Made by a program: the position numbers and the translations under genes. From NCBI RefSeq assembly GCF_002993285.1, contig NZ_CP027433.1, positions 3,348,001 through 3,412,000 on the forward strand: a DNA stretch of 64,000 nt, read 5' to 3'. Positions 27,917-37,229 of the stretch are shown one piece after another. Origin of the DNA: Gordonia iterans (lineage in GTDB: Bacteria; Actinomycetota; Actinomycetes; Mycobacteriales; Mycobacteriaceae). Under the pieces are notes generated by a model. The model was not told the DNA's origin. It ran no database searches and saw only the letters and a program-made list of their open reading frames with translations. Every line of letters starts with the position of its first letter. Position 1 is the first letter of the stretch.

Positions 27917-28750
27917 ATGAGCACGGTTCCCCACATCACCCTGAACAACGGCGTCACCATCCCCCAGCTCGGCTTCGGCGTCTTCCAGATCACCCCCGGC
28001 GACACCGAGAAAACGGTCGCGCAGGCCCTCGAGATCGGCTACCGGCACATCGACACCGCGCAGATGTACGGCAACGAAGCACAGGTGGGCGCGGCCGTCG
28101 CCGCCTCCGGGATCCCCCGCGACGAGATCTTCGTCACCAGCAAACTGAACAACAACGCGCACGACCCCGCCGTCGCCCGCGAGGCGACGGCGCGGACCGT
28201 CGAAGCACTGGGCGGCCCCACCGACCTGTACCTGATCCACTGGCCGATGCCCGCGGTCGGCGACTTCGTCGACACCTGGCGCGCCATGGAGGAGTTCGCC
28301 GCCGAAGGTCTCACCCGCGCGATCGGCGTCTCCAACTTCCAGATCCCGCACCTGCAGCGCCTCATCGACGAGACCGACACGGTGCCCGCGGTCAACCAGA
28401 TCGAGCTGCACCCGTACCTCACCAACGACGCGGTACGCGCCTTCGGCCGCGAGCACGGGATCGCGACCGAGCCGTGGTCGCCCATCGGCCGGGGCGAAGT
28501 GCTCGACGACCCGGTCCTGCTGACGATCGCCGCCGAAACCGGCCGCACGGTGGCCCAGGTGGTGCTGCGCTGGCATCTCCAGCGCGGCGACATCGTCTTT
28601 CCGAAGTCGGTGCGCCCCGAGCGCATGCGCGAGAACTTCGCCCTGTTCGACTTCACTCTCTCCGACGATCAGGTCTCCCGGATCAGCGCGTTGAACCGCG
28701 ACCAGCGCGTCGGCCCCGACCCCGACGAGTTCAACTGGATCCCGGACTGA
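27917..28750 (+). CDS. Aldo/keto reductase
   Basis: 277-residue NADPH-dependent (alpha/beta)8 barrel reductase close to the 2,5-diketo-gluconate reductase group. Catalytic tetrad: Asp46, Tyr51, Lys76 and His108 (in DLYLIHWP). The cofactor-site motif FPKSVRPERMREN is near the C-terminus. The physiological substrate is unknown. Divergent from the small membrane protein and followed 56 bp later by the aminotransferase. Confidence 0.92.
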   Translation: MSTVPHITLNNGVTIPQLGFGVFQITPGDTEKTVAQALEIGYRHIDTAQMYGNEAQVGAAVAASGIPRDEIFVTSKLNNNAHDPAVAREATARTVEALGGPTDLYLIHWPMPAVGDFVDTWRAMEEFAAEGLTRAIGVSNFQIPHLQRLIDETDTVPAVNQIELHPYLTNDAVRAFGREHGIATEPWSPIGRGEVLDDPVLLTIAAETGRTVAQVVLRWHLQRGDIVFPKSVRPERMRENFALFDFTLSDDQVSRISALNRDQRVGPDPDEFNWIPD

Positions 28751-28806
28751 TCCCGACCCCGCACCGACCGGTCTTCGGGCCCGCGACAGACCCTAAGATC
28801 GCGGGC

Positions 28807-30180
28807 ATGGAGTTCTCCCGGCGCGCACAGGCCGTCACCCCGTTCTATGCCATGGAGTACGGACGACGGGCCGCCGAGCTGGAGGCGCGCGGGATCCACG
28901 TGGTCAAGCTCAATCTCGGCGAGCCCGATTTCGGCGCTCCCCAGGCGTTCCTGGAGGAGATCCGGCGGATCAGCGACGGGCGGCCGCTGCCCTACACGGG
29001 TGGGCTCGGCACCCCCGCCTTACGCGCCGCGATCGCCGGATTCAGCGCCGATCGACTCGGTGCCCCCGTCGATCCCGCGCGCGTCGTAGTGACCACGGGG
29101 GCCTCGGCAGCGCTGCTCCTGGCGTGTGCGGCCCTCATCGACCCGGGCGACGAGGTACTGGTCGCCGACCCCTCCTACCCGTGCAACCGCCGCTTCGCCG
29201 AGAGCTTCGGCGCGCGGGTGCGGCTCCTGCCGACCGGCCCGGAGACGCGTTTCCAGCTCGATGGGCCCGCCGTCGCCCGCGCCTGGACTGAACGCACACG
29301 CGGCGTCATGGTCGCCTCGCCGGCCAATCCGACGGGGACCAGCCTCGCCCATGACGACCTGCTGGCGCTCACCTCCACCGTGGCCGAGCGCGGCGGCTGG
29401 CGGATCGTGGACGAGATCTACCTGTCACTCGCCGATGACTTGCGGCCCGCTCACTCCGCTCCCGGCGCCGGTGACTCGCGGCCCGCTCACTCCGCTCCCG
29501 GCGCCGGTGACTCGCGGCCCGCTCACTCCGCTCCCGGCGCCGGTGACTCGCGGCCCGCTCACTCCGCTCCCGGCGCCGGTGACTCGCGGCCCGCTCACTC
29601 CGCTCCCGGCGCCGGTGACGCCCCGACCGGATCGCCGCGGAGCATCGCCGCCGACGACCCCGGCGCGATCGTGGTGAACAGCTTCTCCAAGTACTTCGGC
29701 ATGACCGGCTGGCGCCTGGGCTGGATGGTGGTGCCGCAGGAGATGATCCCGGTCGCCGAGCGGCTGGCGCAGAATTACTACATCTGCCCGCCCACCCCGA
29801 CCCAGATCGCGGCGCTCTCGTGCTTCACGCCGGAGACCATCGCCGAGGCCGAGGAGCGACGCGCGGTCCTTCGGCACCGACGGCGACTGGTCCTCGACGG
29901 ACTGCACCGCGTGGGGCTGTCGGTACCGGTGGAACCCGACGGCGCGTTCTACGTGTACATCGACGTCGCATCCACCGGCCTGACCGCCACCGAGTTCTGC
30001 GACCGCGCCCTGGAGGAGGCGTACGTCGCCCTCACCCCGGGTAAGGACTTCGGCGACGCCGGCGCGCAGCGCTACGTCCGGCTCTCCTACGCGACGGGCG
30101 AGGAGGAACTTCGGACCGGGATCGACCGTCTCGGCGAGTTCGTCGCGCAGGCCCGCACTCGCAGCGCGCCCGAGATGTGA
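28807..30180 (+). CDS. Class I/II PLP aminotransferase with a 60-residue repeat insert
   Basis: 457-residue aspartate/branched-chain-type aminotransferase, about 60 residues longer than relatives. Fold-type I signatures are LNLGEPDFGAP, SPANPTGT, RIVDEIYLSLAD and SFSKYFGMTGWRLGW, whose Lys295 is the PLP-binding lysine; the substrate-carboxylate Arg is in YVRLSYA. Residues 211-270, between DEIYLSLAD and the lysine strand, are five exact or near-exact 12-residue repeats D(S/L)RPAHSAPGAG from a 36-bp DNA repeat. Conserved motifs flank the insert and the frame is intact, so the enzyme may be active with a long surface loop. Confidence 0.9.
   Translation: MEFSRRAQAVTPFYAMEYGRRAAELEARGIHVVKLNLGEPDFGAPQAFLEEIRRISDGRPLPYTGGLGTPALRAAIAGFSADRLGAPVDPARVVVTTGASAALLLACAALIDPGDEVLVADPSYPCNRRFAESFGARVRLLPTGPETRFQLDGPAVARAWTERTRGVMVASPANPTGTSLAHDDLLALTSTVAERGGWRIVDEIYLSLADDLRPAHSAPGAGDSRPAHSAPGAGDSRPAHSAPGAGDSRPAHSAPGAGDSRPAHSAPGAGDAPTGSPRSIAADDPGAIVVNSFSKYFGMTGWRLGWMVVPQEMIPVAERLAQNYYICPPTPTQIAALSCFTPETIAEAEERRAVLRHRRRLVLDGLHRVGLSVPVEPDGAFYVYIDVASTGLTATEFCDRALEEAYVALTPGKDFGDAGAQRYVRLSYATGEEELRTGIDRLGEFVAQARTRSAPEM
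29437..29616. repeat. Five 36-bp tandem repeats inside the aminotransferase gene
   Basis: Five contiguous 36-bp units (GACTCGCGGCCCGCTCACTC... pattern); the first differs at two bases. No spacers separate them. On the minus strand the core GCGCCGGGAGCGGAGTGAGC matches the repeat in the DEAD-box gene (8711-8766). Confidence 0.95.
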
Positions 30181-30186
30181 CGGCGT

Positions 30187-30666
30187 TCAGGTAGCGGCCT
30201 GCGAGTCGTCGAGGTAGCGGACCAGTGCGTCGACCAGCGCGACCTGCGCCGGATTGAGCTTGGTGCGCGCCGTCGGCACGTCGAACCATTCGGCGCGGTC
30301 GACTTCCGGAAATGCCTGGCGGCGGCCGGAGCGCGGCGGCCAGACGATCTCGAAGGTGTTGCTGCGCAGGGACTCCGGATCGAAGTCCCCCGCCATCCCG
30401 AACCCGGTGACCTCCTTGCCGCTGCGCAGCCGCACCCGGCCCAGCTCGACGGCCCGCCCGTCCGGCGCCGACTGCCCGGTCTCCTCGGCGAACTCGCGGC
30501 GCGCCGCGGTCAGCAGGTCCTCGCCCGGCTCCACCAGACCCTTCGGGATCGACCACGCCCCCTCGTCCTTCTTCGCGAAGAAGGGGCCGCCCGGATGGAC
30601 CAGCAGCACGCGCAGCCCGGCGCCCAGCCCGCGATACAGCAGGATTCCCGCGCTGTGCTCGGCCAT
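30187..30666 (-). CDS. Nudix hydrolase
   Basis: 159-residue Nudix protein. The box reads GLVEPGEDLLTAARREFAEE followed by TGQ, matching Gx5Ex7REUxEExGU. AGILLYRG begins the fold and a C-terminal FPEVDRAEWFDVPTAR follows. Probable NTP or sugar-nucleotide pyrophosphohydrolase; the substrate is unknown. Converges with the aminotransferase with six bp between stops, and is divergent from aroA. Confidence 0.9.
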   Translation of the reverse strand: MAEHSAGILLYRGLGAGLRVLLVHPGGPFFAKKDEGAWSIPKGLVEPGEDLLTAARREFAEETGQSAPDGRAVELGRVRLRSGKEVTGFGMAGDFDPESLRSNTFEIVWPPRSGRRQAFPEVDRAEWFDVPTARTKLNPAQVALVDALVRYLDDSQAAT

Positions 30667-30693
30667 GACCCTCACCGTAGCCCTGACACCCCG

Positions 30694-30765
30694 TACGACA
30701 CCGGCCGATACGCGCCCACCGAGGGAATATTGCCGTTTCCTCCTCGCAGGCGGCCGGTGTCGTAC
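30694..30765. repeat. Long-loop inverted repeat between the Nudix gene and aroA
   Basis: TACGACACCGGCC at 30694-30706 is perfectly complementary to GGCCGGTGTCGTA at 30753-30765, with 46 bases between that include the AT-rich GGGAATATTGCCG. It lies in the divergent promoter region of the Nudix and aroA genes. Confidence 0.7.
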
Positions 30766-30859
30766 AGCGCGAGTCCCACGACGCGCCGCGCACCGCCGGC
30801 ACGGACCGGGCGGGACACGGCCTGGCGAACGCGTCCTGATTCCGTGAGAACATGGCTCC

Positions 30860-32158
30860 ATGACTGACTGGGCAGCCCCGACCGTTGACCGACCCGTCGA
30901 TGCCACCGTGGAACTGCCCGGCTCCAAGTCCATCACCAACCGCGCGCTGATCCTCGCCGCGCTCGCCGAGGGCCCGTCCCGGCTCACCGGCACCCTGCGC
31001 AGCCGAGACACCGACCTGATGCTCGACGGACTGGCCGAGCTCGGCGTGGGGGTCGCCGCCGACCCGGCGGACCCGACGACCGTCACCGTCACTCCCGGCG
31101 ACCTGCAGGGCGGCATCGTCGACTGCGGGCTGGCCGGCACCGTGATGCGCTTCCTCCCCGGAGTCGCCGTCCTCGCGACCGGCGACGTCGAGTTCGACGG
31201 CGACGAACAGGCCCGCACCCGCCCGCTCGGCACCGTACTCGACGCCCTGCGCGCCCTGGGCGCACAGATCGACGGCGACGGCCTCCCGTTCACCGTGCAC
31301 GGCACCGGCGCGATGATCGGCGGCCCGGTGACCATCGACGCCTCGGCATCGTCGCAGTTCGTCTCCGGCCTGCTGCTCTCGGCGGCGCGCTATTCCTCGG
31401 GGGCGCAGATCACCCACCAGGGACCTCCGGTCCCGTCACTTCCGCACATCGAGATGACCGTCGAGATGCTGGCCGCCACCGGCGTCGAGGTGATCACGGC
31501 CGTCGACGAGACAGGCGCGGTGACCCACTGGGAGGTGAGCCCGGGGCCGATCGCCGCGGTCGACTGGGAGATCGAGCCCGACCTCTCCAACGCCGCGGCG
31601 TTCCTGGCCGCAGCCGCGGTCACCGGCGGTTCGGTCAGCGTGCCGCGCTGGCCTGCCGAAACCACCCAGCCGGGCGCGGAGATCGTCCCGATCCTGCGCG
31701 AGATGGGTTGCACCTCAACCCGATCCGGTGACGGTCTGCTGACCGTCCGCGGCCCCGAGCGCCTCCGTGCCGTCGACCTCGACCTGCGTGACGTCGGCGA
31801 GCTGACGCCGACTATCGCCGCGCTGTGCGCCCTGGCTGAGGGCACCTCCACCCTGCGCGGGATCGCACATCTCCGCGGTCATGAGACCGACCGGCTGGCC
31901 GCATTGTCCACCGAGATCAACGGCCTCGGCGGCGAGGCGATGGAGACCCAGGACGGTCTGATCATCACCGGCCGGCCCGCCGGCGAATGGTCGCCCGGCC
32001 TCTGGCACACCTACGCCGACCACCGCATGGCCACGGCGGGCTGCGCCATCGGCCTGGTGGTGCCCGGCGTGGTGGTGGAGAACGTGGAGACCACGGCCAA
32101 GACCATGCCCGACTTCCCCGACCGCTGGACCGCGATGATCGGCGGTGCCGACCGGTGA
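30860..32158 (+). CDS. aroA: 3-phosphoshikimate 1-carboxyvinyltransferase
   Basis: EPSP synthase, 432 residues, sixth step of the shikimate pathway in the cytoplasm. [10 protein letters not shown] near the N-terminus binds shikimate-3-phosphate, [12 protein letters not shown] is the PEP-region motif, and [13 protein letters not shown] and YADHRMATA are C-terminal active-site motifs. The stop overlaps the rsgA start as GTGA, the conserved actinobacterial aroA-rsgA pair (Rv3227-Rv3228). Confidence 0.97.
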   Translation: MTDWAAPTVDRPVDATVELPGSKSITNRALILAALAEGPSRLTGTLRSRDTDLMLDGLAELGVGVAADPADPTTVTVTPGDLQGGIVDCGLAGTVMRFLPGVAVLATGDVEFDGDEQARTRPLGTVLDALRALGAQIDGDGLPFTVHGTGAMIGGPVTIDASASSQFVSGLLLSAARYSSGAQITHQGPPVPSLPHIEMTVEMLAATGVEVITAVDETGAVTHWEVSPGPIAAVDWEIEPDLSNAAAFLAAAAVTGGSVSVPRWPAETTQPGAEIVPILREMGCTSTRSGDGLLTVRGPERLRAVDLDLRDVGELTPTIAALCALAEGTSTLRGIAHLRGHETDRLAALSTEINGLGGEAMETQDGLIITGRPAGEWSPGLWHTYADHRMATAGCAIGLVVPGVVVENVETTAKTMPDFPDRWTAMIGGADR

Positions 32159-33282
32159 GCCGCGATGCCCGCTCCTACGACGAGTCCGACGTCCGGATCC
32201 GTCCCGGAAAGGGCACCCGGCCGCGCACCAAGAAGCGGCCGGCACACGACGACGCCGAGACCGCGATGGTGGTCTCCGTCGACCGCGGCCGCTGGGGATG
32301 CGTGCTCGACGGCGATCCGGACCGCCGCGTCGTCGCCATGCGGGCACGGGAGCTCGGTCGCACCCCGGTGGTCGTCGGCGACCGCGTCGGCGTCGTCGGC
32401 GATCTCTCCGGCAAGCCGGACACTCTCGCCCGCATCGTCCGTGTGGACGACCGTACGACGGTGCTACGGCGCACCGCCGACGACACCGACCCGTACGAGC
32501 GGATCGTCGTCGCGAACGCCGATCAGTTGCTGATCGTCACCGCACTGGCCGATCCCCCGCCGCGCACCGGGTTCGTCGAACGCGCTCTCGCCGCCGCCTA
32601 TGCGGGCGGACTCGAACCCGTTCTGTGTCTGACGAAGTCGGATCTGGCGTCGCCGGAGGAGTTCGCAGCGCACTTCGCCGACCTGGACCTCCCGGTGGTC
32701 CTCGGGGGGCGCGACGACGACCTCACCGCCCTCGAGAAGATCCTGGCCGGCAAGCTCACCGCGCTGATCGGGCATTCGGGCGTCGGCAAGTCCACACTGG
32801 TGAACCGCCTGGTCCCGGATGCCTTCCGGGCGGTCGGCCGGGTCTCGGGCATCGGCAAGGGCCGCCACACGTCGACGCAGTCGGTGGCGCTCCCGGTTCC
32901 TTTCGACGGAGCTCAAGGGGCGGCGACTTCCGACAGGGCTCAAGGGGCGGCGACTTCCGACAGGGCTCAAGGAGCGACGACAGCACCCAGCTCCTTGAGC
33001 CCCGTCGAAAGGACCTGGGTGGTCGACACGCCGGGCATCCGGTCCTTCGGGCTCGCGCACGTGACGCCCGACGAGATCGTCGACGCCTTCGCCGACCTGC
33101 GCGAGGCCATCGACGAATGCCCGCGCGGCTGTACGCATCTCGGTCCGCCCGCCGATCCGGAGTGCGCGCTGGACGAGCTCACCGACGGCTCCCGACGTCG
33201 TGCGATGGCCGTGCGCGAACTGCTGGTCGCCGTGCGCGACGACGGCCCGGAAGACGAGGTCCCCGCCGAAGCCGCACGGTAG
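32155..33282 (+). CDS. rsgA: RsgA ribosome small-subunit-dependent GTPase with repeat insert
   Basis: Circularly permuted GTPase that matures or checks the 30S subunit. 375 residues, about 45 longer than the M. tuberculosis homologue. G4 TKSD precedes G1 GHSGVGKST (about 206-214) and G3 DTPG, the permuted order. The C-terminal zinc site has [16 protein letters not shown]. Residues of about 250-285, between the switch segment HTSTQSVAL and the G3 strand, come from 27-bp repeats within a palindrome and contain AQGAATSDR twice. All GTPase motifs are intact. GTG start coupled to aroA. Confidence 0.93.
   Translation: MSRDARSYDESDVRIRPGKGTRPRTKKRPAHDDAETAMVVSVDRGRWGCVLDGDPDRRVVAMRARELGRTPVVVGDRVGVVGDLSGKPDTLARIVRVDDRTTVLRRTADDTDPYERIVVANADQLLIVTALADPPPRTGFVERALAAAYAGGLEPVLCLTKSDLASPEEFAAHFADLDLPVVLGGRDDDLTALEKILAGKLTALIGHSGVGKSTLVNRLVPDAFRAVGRVSGIGKGRHTSTQSVALPVPFDGAQGAATSDRAQGAATSDRAQGATTAPSSLSPVERTWVVDTPGIRSFGLAHVTPDEIVDAFADLREAIDECPRGCTHLGPPADPECALDELTDGSRRRAMAVRELLVAVRDDGPEDEVPAEAAR
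32899..33011. repeat. Palindrome with 27-bp tandem units inside rsgA
   Basis: Outer arms CCTTTCGACGGAGCTCAAGG (32899-32918) and CCTTGAGCCCCGTCGAAAGG (32992-33011) are inverted repeats with one mismatch. Between them are two full 27-bp units beginning GCTCAAGGGGCGGCGACTTC at 32911 and 32938 and a diverged third. Frame is kept. Confidence 0.9.
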
Positions 33283-33312
33283 CCGGGCCAGGGCAGCCGC
33301 CCGCCGAATCCG

Positions 33313-33353
33313 GTGTCGCGGATCTGCGCGCCTACCGGCAAGATCCGCGACAC
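33313..33353. terminator. Hairpin between convergent rsgA and desaturase genes
   Basis: Perfect 13-bp stem GTGTCGCGGATCT / AGATCCGCGACAC around a 15-base loop; a third related half, ATCCGCGACGGATC, follows at about 33371. Position suggests transcription termination, but no T-run is present, so it may instead be a dispersed palindrome. Confidence 0.55.
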
Positions 33354-33383
33354 ACGATCACGCGGACGAGAATCCGCGACGGA

Positions 33384-34604
33384 TCAACGACGACGACGCC
33401 GGCCCCGCGCGATCATCCGGCGCTCCTTCAACCGGGAGAGGGCGCTGCGCAGACCGGGCGCGCGCGGCGACAGCGCGTCGAATCGTCGTTCCGAAGCGGT
33501 CTCGGGGGCATCGTCGGACGTGGCCTTGAGGAAGCGGTCCGGCAGGGCCAGCTTGTTGATGGTGCGCAGCGTCCGCAGGTACTGCACGGTGATGGTGTCG
33601 GTGTTGTAGGGCAGGTCGTACTTCTCGCACAGCTCCTGGACGCTCACCGACACCTCGGCAAGCCGGTTGCTCGGCAGGTCCGGGTACAGGTGGTGCTCGA
33701 TCTGGTAGCAGAGGTTGCCGCTCATGAACGCCATCGCCGGACCGGCCTCGAAGTTGGCGGTGCCGAGCATCTGGCGCAGGTACCACTGACCCGGCGTCTC
33801 GTCCTCGAGGGTGTCGACGGTGAACTTCTCGGCGCCGTCCGGGAAGTGGCCGCAGAAGATCACCACGTAGGCCCACAGGTTCCGCACCAGGTTCGCGGTG
33901 AGGTTCGCGGTGAGCGTGTGCTTGAAATTCGGACCGGTCAGCGCCGGGAAGAGGACGTAGTCTTTGCCGAGCTGCCGCACCGTCTTGGCCGCGAAGACCT
34001 TCGCCTTGGGCAGCGCCTCCTCCATCGGCTGGGTGCCCCGGAGCGCGCCTCCGAGGTCCAGGTCGTGGAGCGCGATACCCCACTCGAAAGTCGCGGCCAG
34101 AAACAGGTTGGAGATCGGCTGAAACAGCCGCTTCGGCTCCCACGGCTCGTCCCGGGTCACCCGCAGCACCTTGTAGCCGACGTCGTGATCCATCCCGATC
34201 ACGTTGGTGTACTTGTGGTGGATGTAGTTGTGCGAGTGCTTCCAGTGCGGGGACGCGCACACCATGTCCCACTCCCACGACGTGGAGTGGATCTCCGGGT
34301 CGTTCATCCAGTCCCACTGCCCGTGCATCACGTTGTGCCCGAGCTCCATGTTCTCGATGATCTTGGCCAGCGAGAGCGCCGCGGTGCCGGCCAGCCACAG
34401 CGATCGGCGATGGCTTCCGAAGAGGGCCAGCCGCCCGGCGACCTCCAGGGCTCGCTGCGCCAGGATGGTGCGGCGCAGGTAGCGCACGTCGCGCTCGCCC
34501 AGATCCGCCTCGACCCGACGGCGCAGCGCATCCAGCTCGGCGCCGAGGGCCTCGACGTCCGCATCACTGAGATGCGCGTATTCGTTGATATCTGAGATCG
34601 CCAT
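33384..34604 (-). CDS. Membrane fatty acyl-CoA desaturase (DesA3-like), copy 1
   Basis: 406-residue di-iron membrane desaturase that introduces a double bond in acyl-CoA. Histidine boxes: GHNVMH, HWKHSHNYIHHKYTN and YQIEHHLYP. It resembles M. tuberculosis DesA3 (Rv3229c), the stearoyl-CoA delta-9 desaturase. Separated by 70 bp from a second, paralogous desaturase upstream, and probably fed electrons by the reductase at 36069-37187. The C-terminus is very Arg-rich. Confidence 0.92.
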   Translation of the reverse strand: MAISDINEYAHLSDADVEALGAELDALRRRVEADLGERDVRYLRRTILAQRALEVAGRLALFGSHRRSLWLAGTAALSLAKIIENMELGHNVMHGQWDWMNDPEIHSTSWEWDMVCASPHWKHSHNYIHHKYTNVIGMDHDVGYKVLRVTRDEPWEPKRLFQPISNLFLAATFEWGIALHDLDLGGALRGTQPMEEALPKAKVFAAKTVRQLGKDYVLFPALTGPNFKHTLTANLTANLVRNLWAYVVIFCGHFPDGAEKFTVDTLEDETPGQWYLRQMLGTANFEAGPAMAFMSGNLCYQIEHHLYPDLPSNRLAEVSVSVQELCEKYDLPYNTDTITVQYLRTLRTINKLALPDRFLKATSDDAPETASERRFDALSPRAPGLRSALSRLKERRMIARGRRRRR

Positions 34605-34674
34605 TGTCGCTCATTATGCCCGTCTGGACCCCGGGGTGCGAGACGTCCGTCGACCGTCCGTCTCAACCCGCTGG

Positions 34675-35967
34675 TCAGGCCGCCGGGCGCTCCCCTTGGG
34701 ACATCGGCAAGTGGGCGATGCCGCGACGACGCTCCCGCCGCCGGACCAGCGCCGACTTGAGGCCGCGGCGGCGGCCGGTGCGCGGGTCGACGGTGGGCGT
34801 CAGGTGCTCGTTCGGGTCACGCTTGAAGCGCATCTCCGAGGCGGTCTCCGGGGCGTCGTCGGCGGTGGCCCGCAGGTACTTGTCCGGCAGCGACAGCTTG
34901 GCGATGGTGCGCCAGGACTTCGCGTACTGCACCGGGAACGAGCCGGTGGTGTACGGGAGGTCGTACTCGTCGCAGATCGCCTGCACGCGCACCGCGATCT
35001 CGGCCAGCCGGTTGCTCGGCAGGTCCGGGAAGAGGTGATGCTCGATCTGATAGCTGAGGTTGCCGCTCATGAAGGCCAGCGCCGGACCGGACCGGAAGTT
35101 CGCGCTGCCGAGCATCTGCCGCAGGTACCACTGGCCGCGGGTCTCATCCTCCATGTCGCGCTTGGTGAACTTCTCCGCGCCGTCGGGGAAGTGGCCGCAG
35201 AAGATCACCGCGTTGGTCCAGATGTTGCGGATCACGTTCGCCATCACGTTGGCGGTGAACGCCTTCCGGAACCCCTTCCGCGAACGGGTCGCCCCGCCGA
35301 CCAGCGTCGGGTAGACGACGTAGTCCTTGACGGCCTGCCGACCGATCTTGGCACCGGTGTCGCGCAGATCCTTCTTGAACTGGAGCTTGTCTCCTTCGGT
35401 CTTGCGCTTCTTGCCCAACTCCAGGTGCTGAGCGGCGACGCCGTACTCGAAGCCGAGCATCAGGAGGGTGTTGAACACCAGGTTGCCCAGGTAGAAGGGA
35501 CGCCAACGCTGGTCGCGGGTCACGCGGATCAGGCCGTACCCCACGTCGTCGTCCATGCCGAGGACGTTGGTGTACTTGTGATGGATGAAGTTGTGCTGGT
35601 GCTTCCAGTGCGCGCTCGGCCCGGCGTTGTCCCACTCCCACGACGTCGAGTGGACCTCGGGATCGTTCATCCAGTCCCACTGCCCGTGCATCACGTTGTG
35701 TCCGAGTTCCATGTTCTCGACGATCTTGGCGACGCCGAGCGCGCCGGCGCCCGCCCACCAGAGGGACCGCCGCTGCGAGCCGAAGATCAGTGCGCGCCCG
35801 GTCAGCTCCATGCCGCGCTGGAAGCGGACGGTGTTGCGCAGGTAGCGGGCGTCCCGCTCGCCGCGATCAGCCTCGATGTCGGCGCGGATCTGATCGAGCT
35901 TGGCCGCGATCTCCTCGACGTCCTGGTCGGTCAGATGCGCGTACTCGGGGATGTCCTTGATCGCCAC
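34675..35967 (-). CDS. Membrane fatty acyl-CoA desaturase (DesA3-like), copy 2
   Basis: 430-residue paralogue of the downstream desaturase with the same boxes (GHNVMHGQWDWMNDPE, HWKHQHNFIHHKYTN, YQIEHHLFP). Tandem duplication is likely, while M. tuberculosis has a single gene here. The ATG lies 12 bp downstream of a triple palindromic operator, so this copy, and perhaps both, is directly regulated. Different chain-length preference is possible but not visible from sequence. Confidence 0.92.
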   Translation of the reverse strand: MAIKDIPEYAHLTDQDVEEIAAKLDQIRADIEADRGERDARYLRNTVRFQRGMELTGRALIFGSQRRSLWWAGAGALGVAKIVENMELGHNVMHGQWDWMNDPEVHSTSWEWDNAGPSAHWKHQHNFIHHKYTNVLGMDDDVGYGLIRVTRDQRWRPFYLGNLVFNTLLMLGFEYGVAAQHLELGKKRKTEGDKLQFKKDLRDTGAKIGRQAVKDYVVYPTLVGGATRSRKGFRKAFTANVMANVIRNIWTNAVIFCGHFPDGAEKFTKRDMEDETRGQWYLRQMLGSANFRSGPALAFMSGNLSYQIEHHLFPDLPSNRLAEIAVRVQAICDEYDLPYTTGSFPVQYAKSWRTIAKLSLPDKYLRATADDAPETASEMRFKRDPNEHLTPTVDPRTGRRRGLKSALVRRRERRRGIAHLPMSQGERPAA

Positions 35968-35979
35968 GAATGCTCCTCA

Positions 35980-36025
35980 CTTACGATTCCGTAACTTACG
36001 CTAGCGTAGGTTACGAGTCCGTAGG
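35980..36025 (-). promoter_or_regulatory. Triple overlapping palindromic operator upstream of the desaturases
   Basis: Three palindromes CTTACG-N4-CGTAAC, CTTACG-N4-CGTAGG and GTTACG-N4-CGTAGG start every 15 bp (35980, 35995, 36010), each sharing its end base with the next. The same half-sites recur upstream of the reductase. TetR-type repressors commonly bind such sites. Confidence 0.75.
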
Positions 36026-36068
36026 TTGTCCACCCCCGGAGCCGCTGAACCGGACGCGGGCACTCGCC

Positions 36069-37187
36069 TCAGACGTCGAGGGTGCAGTCCCCGGCGGCGG
36101 CGCAGACACAGGTCTGAATCCGCTCCCCCTCGACGTGCTCGACACCGGTCCGCAGATCGCGCACGCAGCCCTTGTCGAGCATCACCACGCAGGTCTGGCA
36201 GATGCCCATCCGGCAGCCGTAGGCCATCTGTACACCGGCCTGTTCGCCGGCCTCCAGCAACGTGGTGGCGCCGTCGACCGTGATCTTCTTGTCGCGCGTA
36301 CCGAAGGTCACGGTGCCACCCTGCGCACCGTGCGCGCCGCGCTCGAGGGCGAAGCGCTCGATGTGCAGGGAGTCGCCGGCCCCGGCGCCCTCGTAGGCCA
36401 CGGTGAGCATGTCCAGGAAGCCGCCCGGCCCGCACGCCCACGCCTGTCGCTCCGCCCAGTCCGGGCACAGCTCGGTCAGCGCCTCCGGGGTGAGCCGGCC
36501 GCTGTCGCGGGTCAGCCACAGTTTCAGCGTCACCACGCCGTCGTCGTCGAGCGCCTGCAGCTCGTCGCGGAAGAGCACGGCGTCTTCGGCGGGCGCCGAG
36601 TGCACCAGCACTACATCCGAGCGCCGGCCGCGCCGCTTCATCGTCCGCAGCATCGACATGATCGGGGTGATCCCACTGCCCGCCGTCACCAGCAGCAACT
36701 TCTCCGGCAGGGGTTCGGGCAGCACGAACTCACCGGCCGGGGCGGCCAGCCGCACCACGGTCCCCCGCGCCAGCCCCTTCACCAGGTGCGACGAGAGGAA
36801 GCCTTCGGGAAGGGCCTTGACCGTGACGGCGACGGTCTTGTCTCCGCGCGAGGTGTCCGGATCGCTGGTCAGCGAGTAACTGCGCCACGTCCAGCGACCG
36901 CCCACCGGGATGCCGATGCCGACGTACTGCCCGGAGCGATAGTCGAAGGAGAAGCCCCAGCCCGGCTTGATGACGATGGTCGCCGAGTCCTCGGTCTCGG
37001 GCTTCACGGCCACCACTTTGCCGCGCAGCTCCCGCGCCGACCACAGCGGATTCACCAGGTGCAGGTAGTCGTCGGGCAGCAACGGGGTGGTGACCCGGGT
37101 CGCCGCGGCGCGCAGCCACGCCGCCCTCGTGCTGTTCGCCGCCGCTGCGCGCGCCGGCGCCTCGAAACGTTCCCGCCACGAACCCAT
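36069..37187 (-). CDS. Ferredoxin reductase-type electron-transfer partner of the desaturases
   Basis: 372-residue FAD/NAD(P)H reductase fused to a C-terminal plant-type 2Fe-2S ferredoxin (Rv3230c-like, the DesA3 partner in M. tuberculosis). FAD-binding RSYSLTS, NAD(P)-binding [14 protein letters not shown], and cluster ligands in [11 protein letters not shown] plus a later TCVC. The ATG at MGSWRERFE is preferred for its AGGAGA site; an upstream ATG adds seven residues. It carries the same palindromic operators as the desaturases, so the electron-transfer chain looks co-regulated. Confidence 0.92.
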   Translation of the reverse strand: MGSWRERFEAPARAAAANSTRAAWLRAAATRVTTPLLPDDYLHLVNPLWSARELRGKVVAVKPETEDSATIVIKPGWGFSFDYRSGQYVGIGIPVGGRWTWRSYSLTSDPDTSRGDKTVAVTVKALPEGFLSSHLVKGLARGTVVRLAAPAGEFVLPEPLPEKLLLVTAGSGITPIMSMLRTMKRRGRRSDVVLVHSAPAEDAVLFRDELQALDDDGVVTLKLWLTRDSGRLTPEALTELCPDWAERQAWACGPGGFLDMLTVAYEGAGAGDSLHIERFALERGAHGAQGGTVTFGTRDKKITVDGATTLLEAGEQAGVQMAYGCRMGICQTCVVMLDKGCVRDLRTGVEHVEGERIQTCVCAAAGDCTLDV

Positions 37188-37229
37188 CGCGGGTCTCCTC
37201 TCACGCATCGACCGCCTCGGTCCACACTA

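Noticed and set aside
29437-29616. 36-bp repeats as a CRISPR array
   Set aside because: Units are directly contiguous with no spacers, lie in frame inside an enzyme gene and there are no cas genes in the window.
32145-34595. An 816-codon plus-strand frame over rsgA and the first desaturase
   Set aside because: It is out of frame with rsgA and antisense to the desaturase, both of which have clear catalytic motifs.
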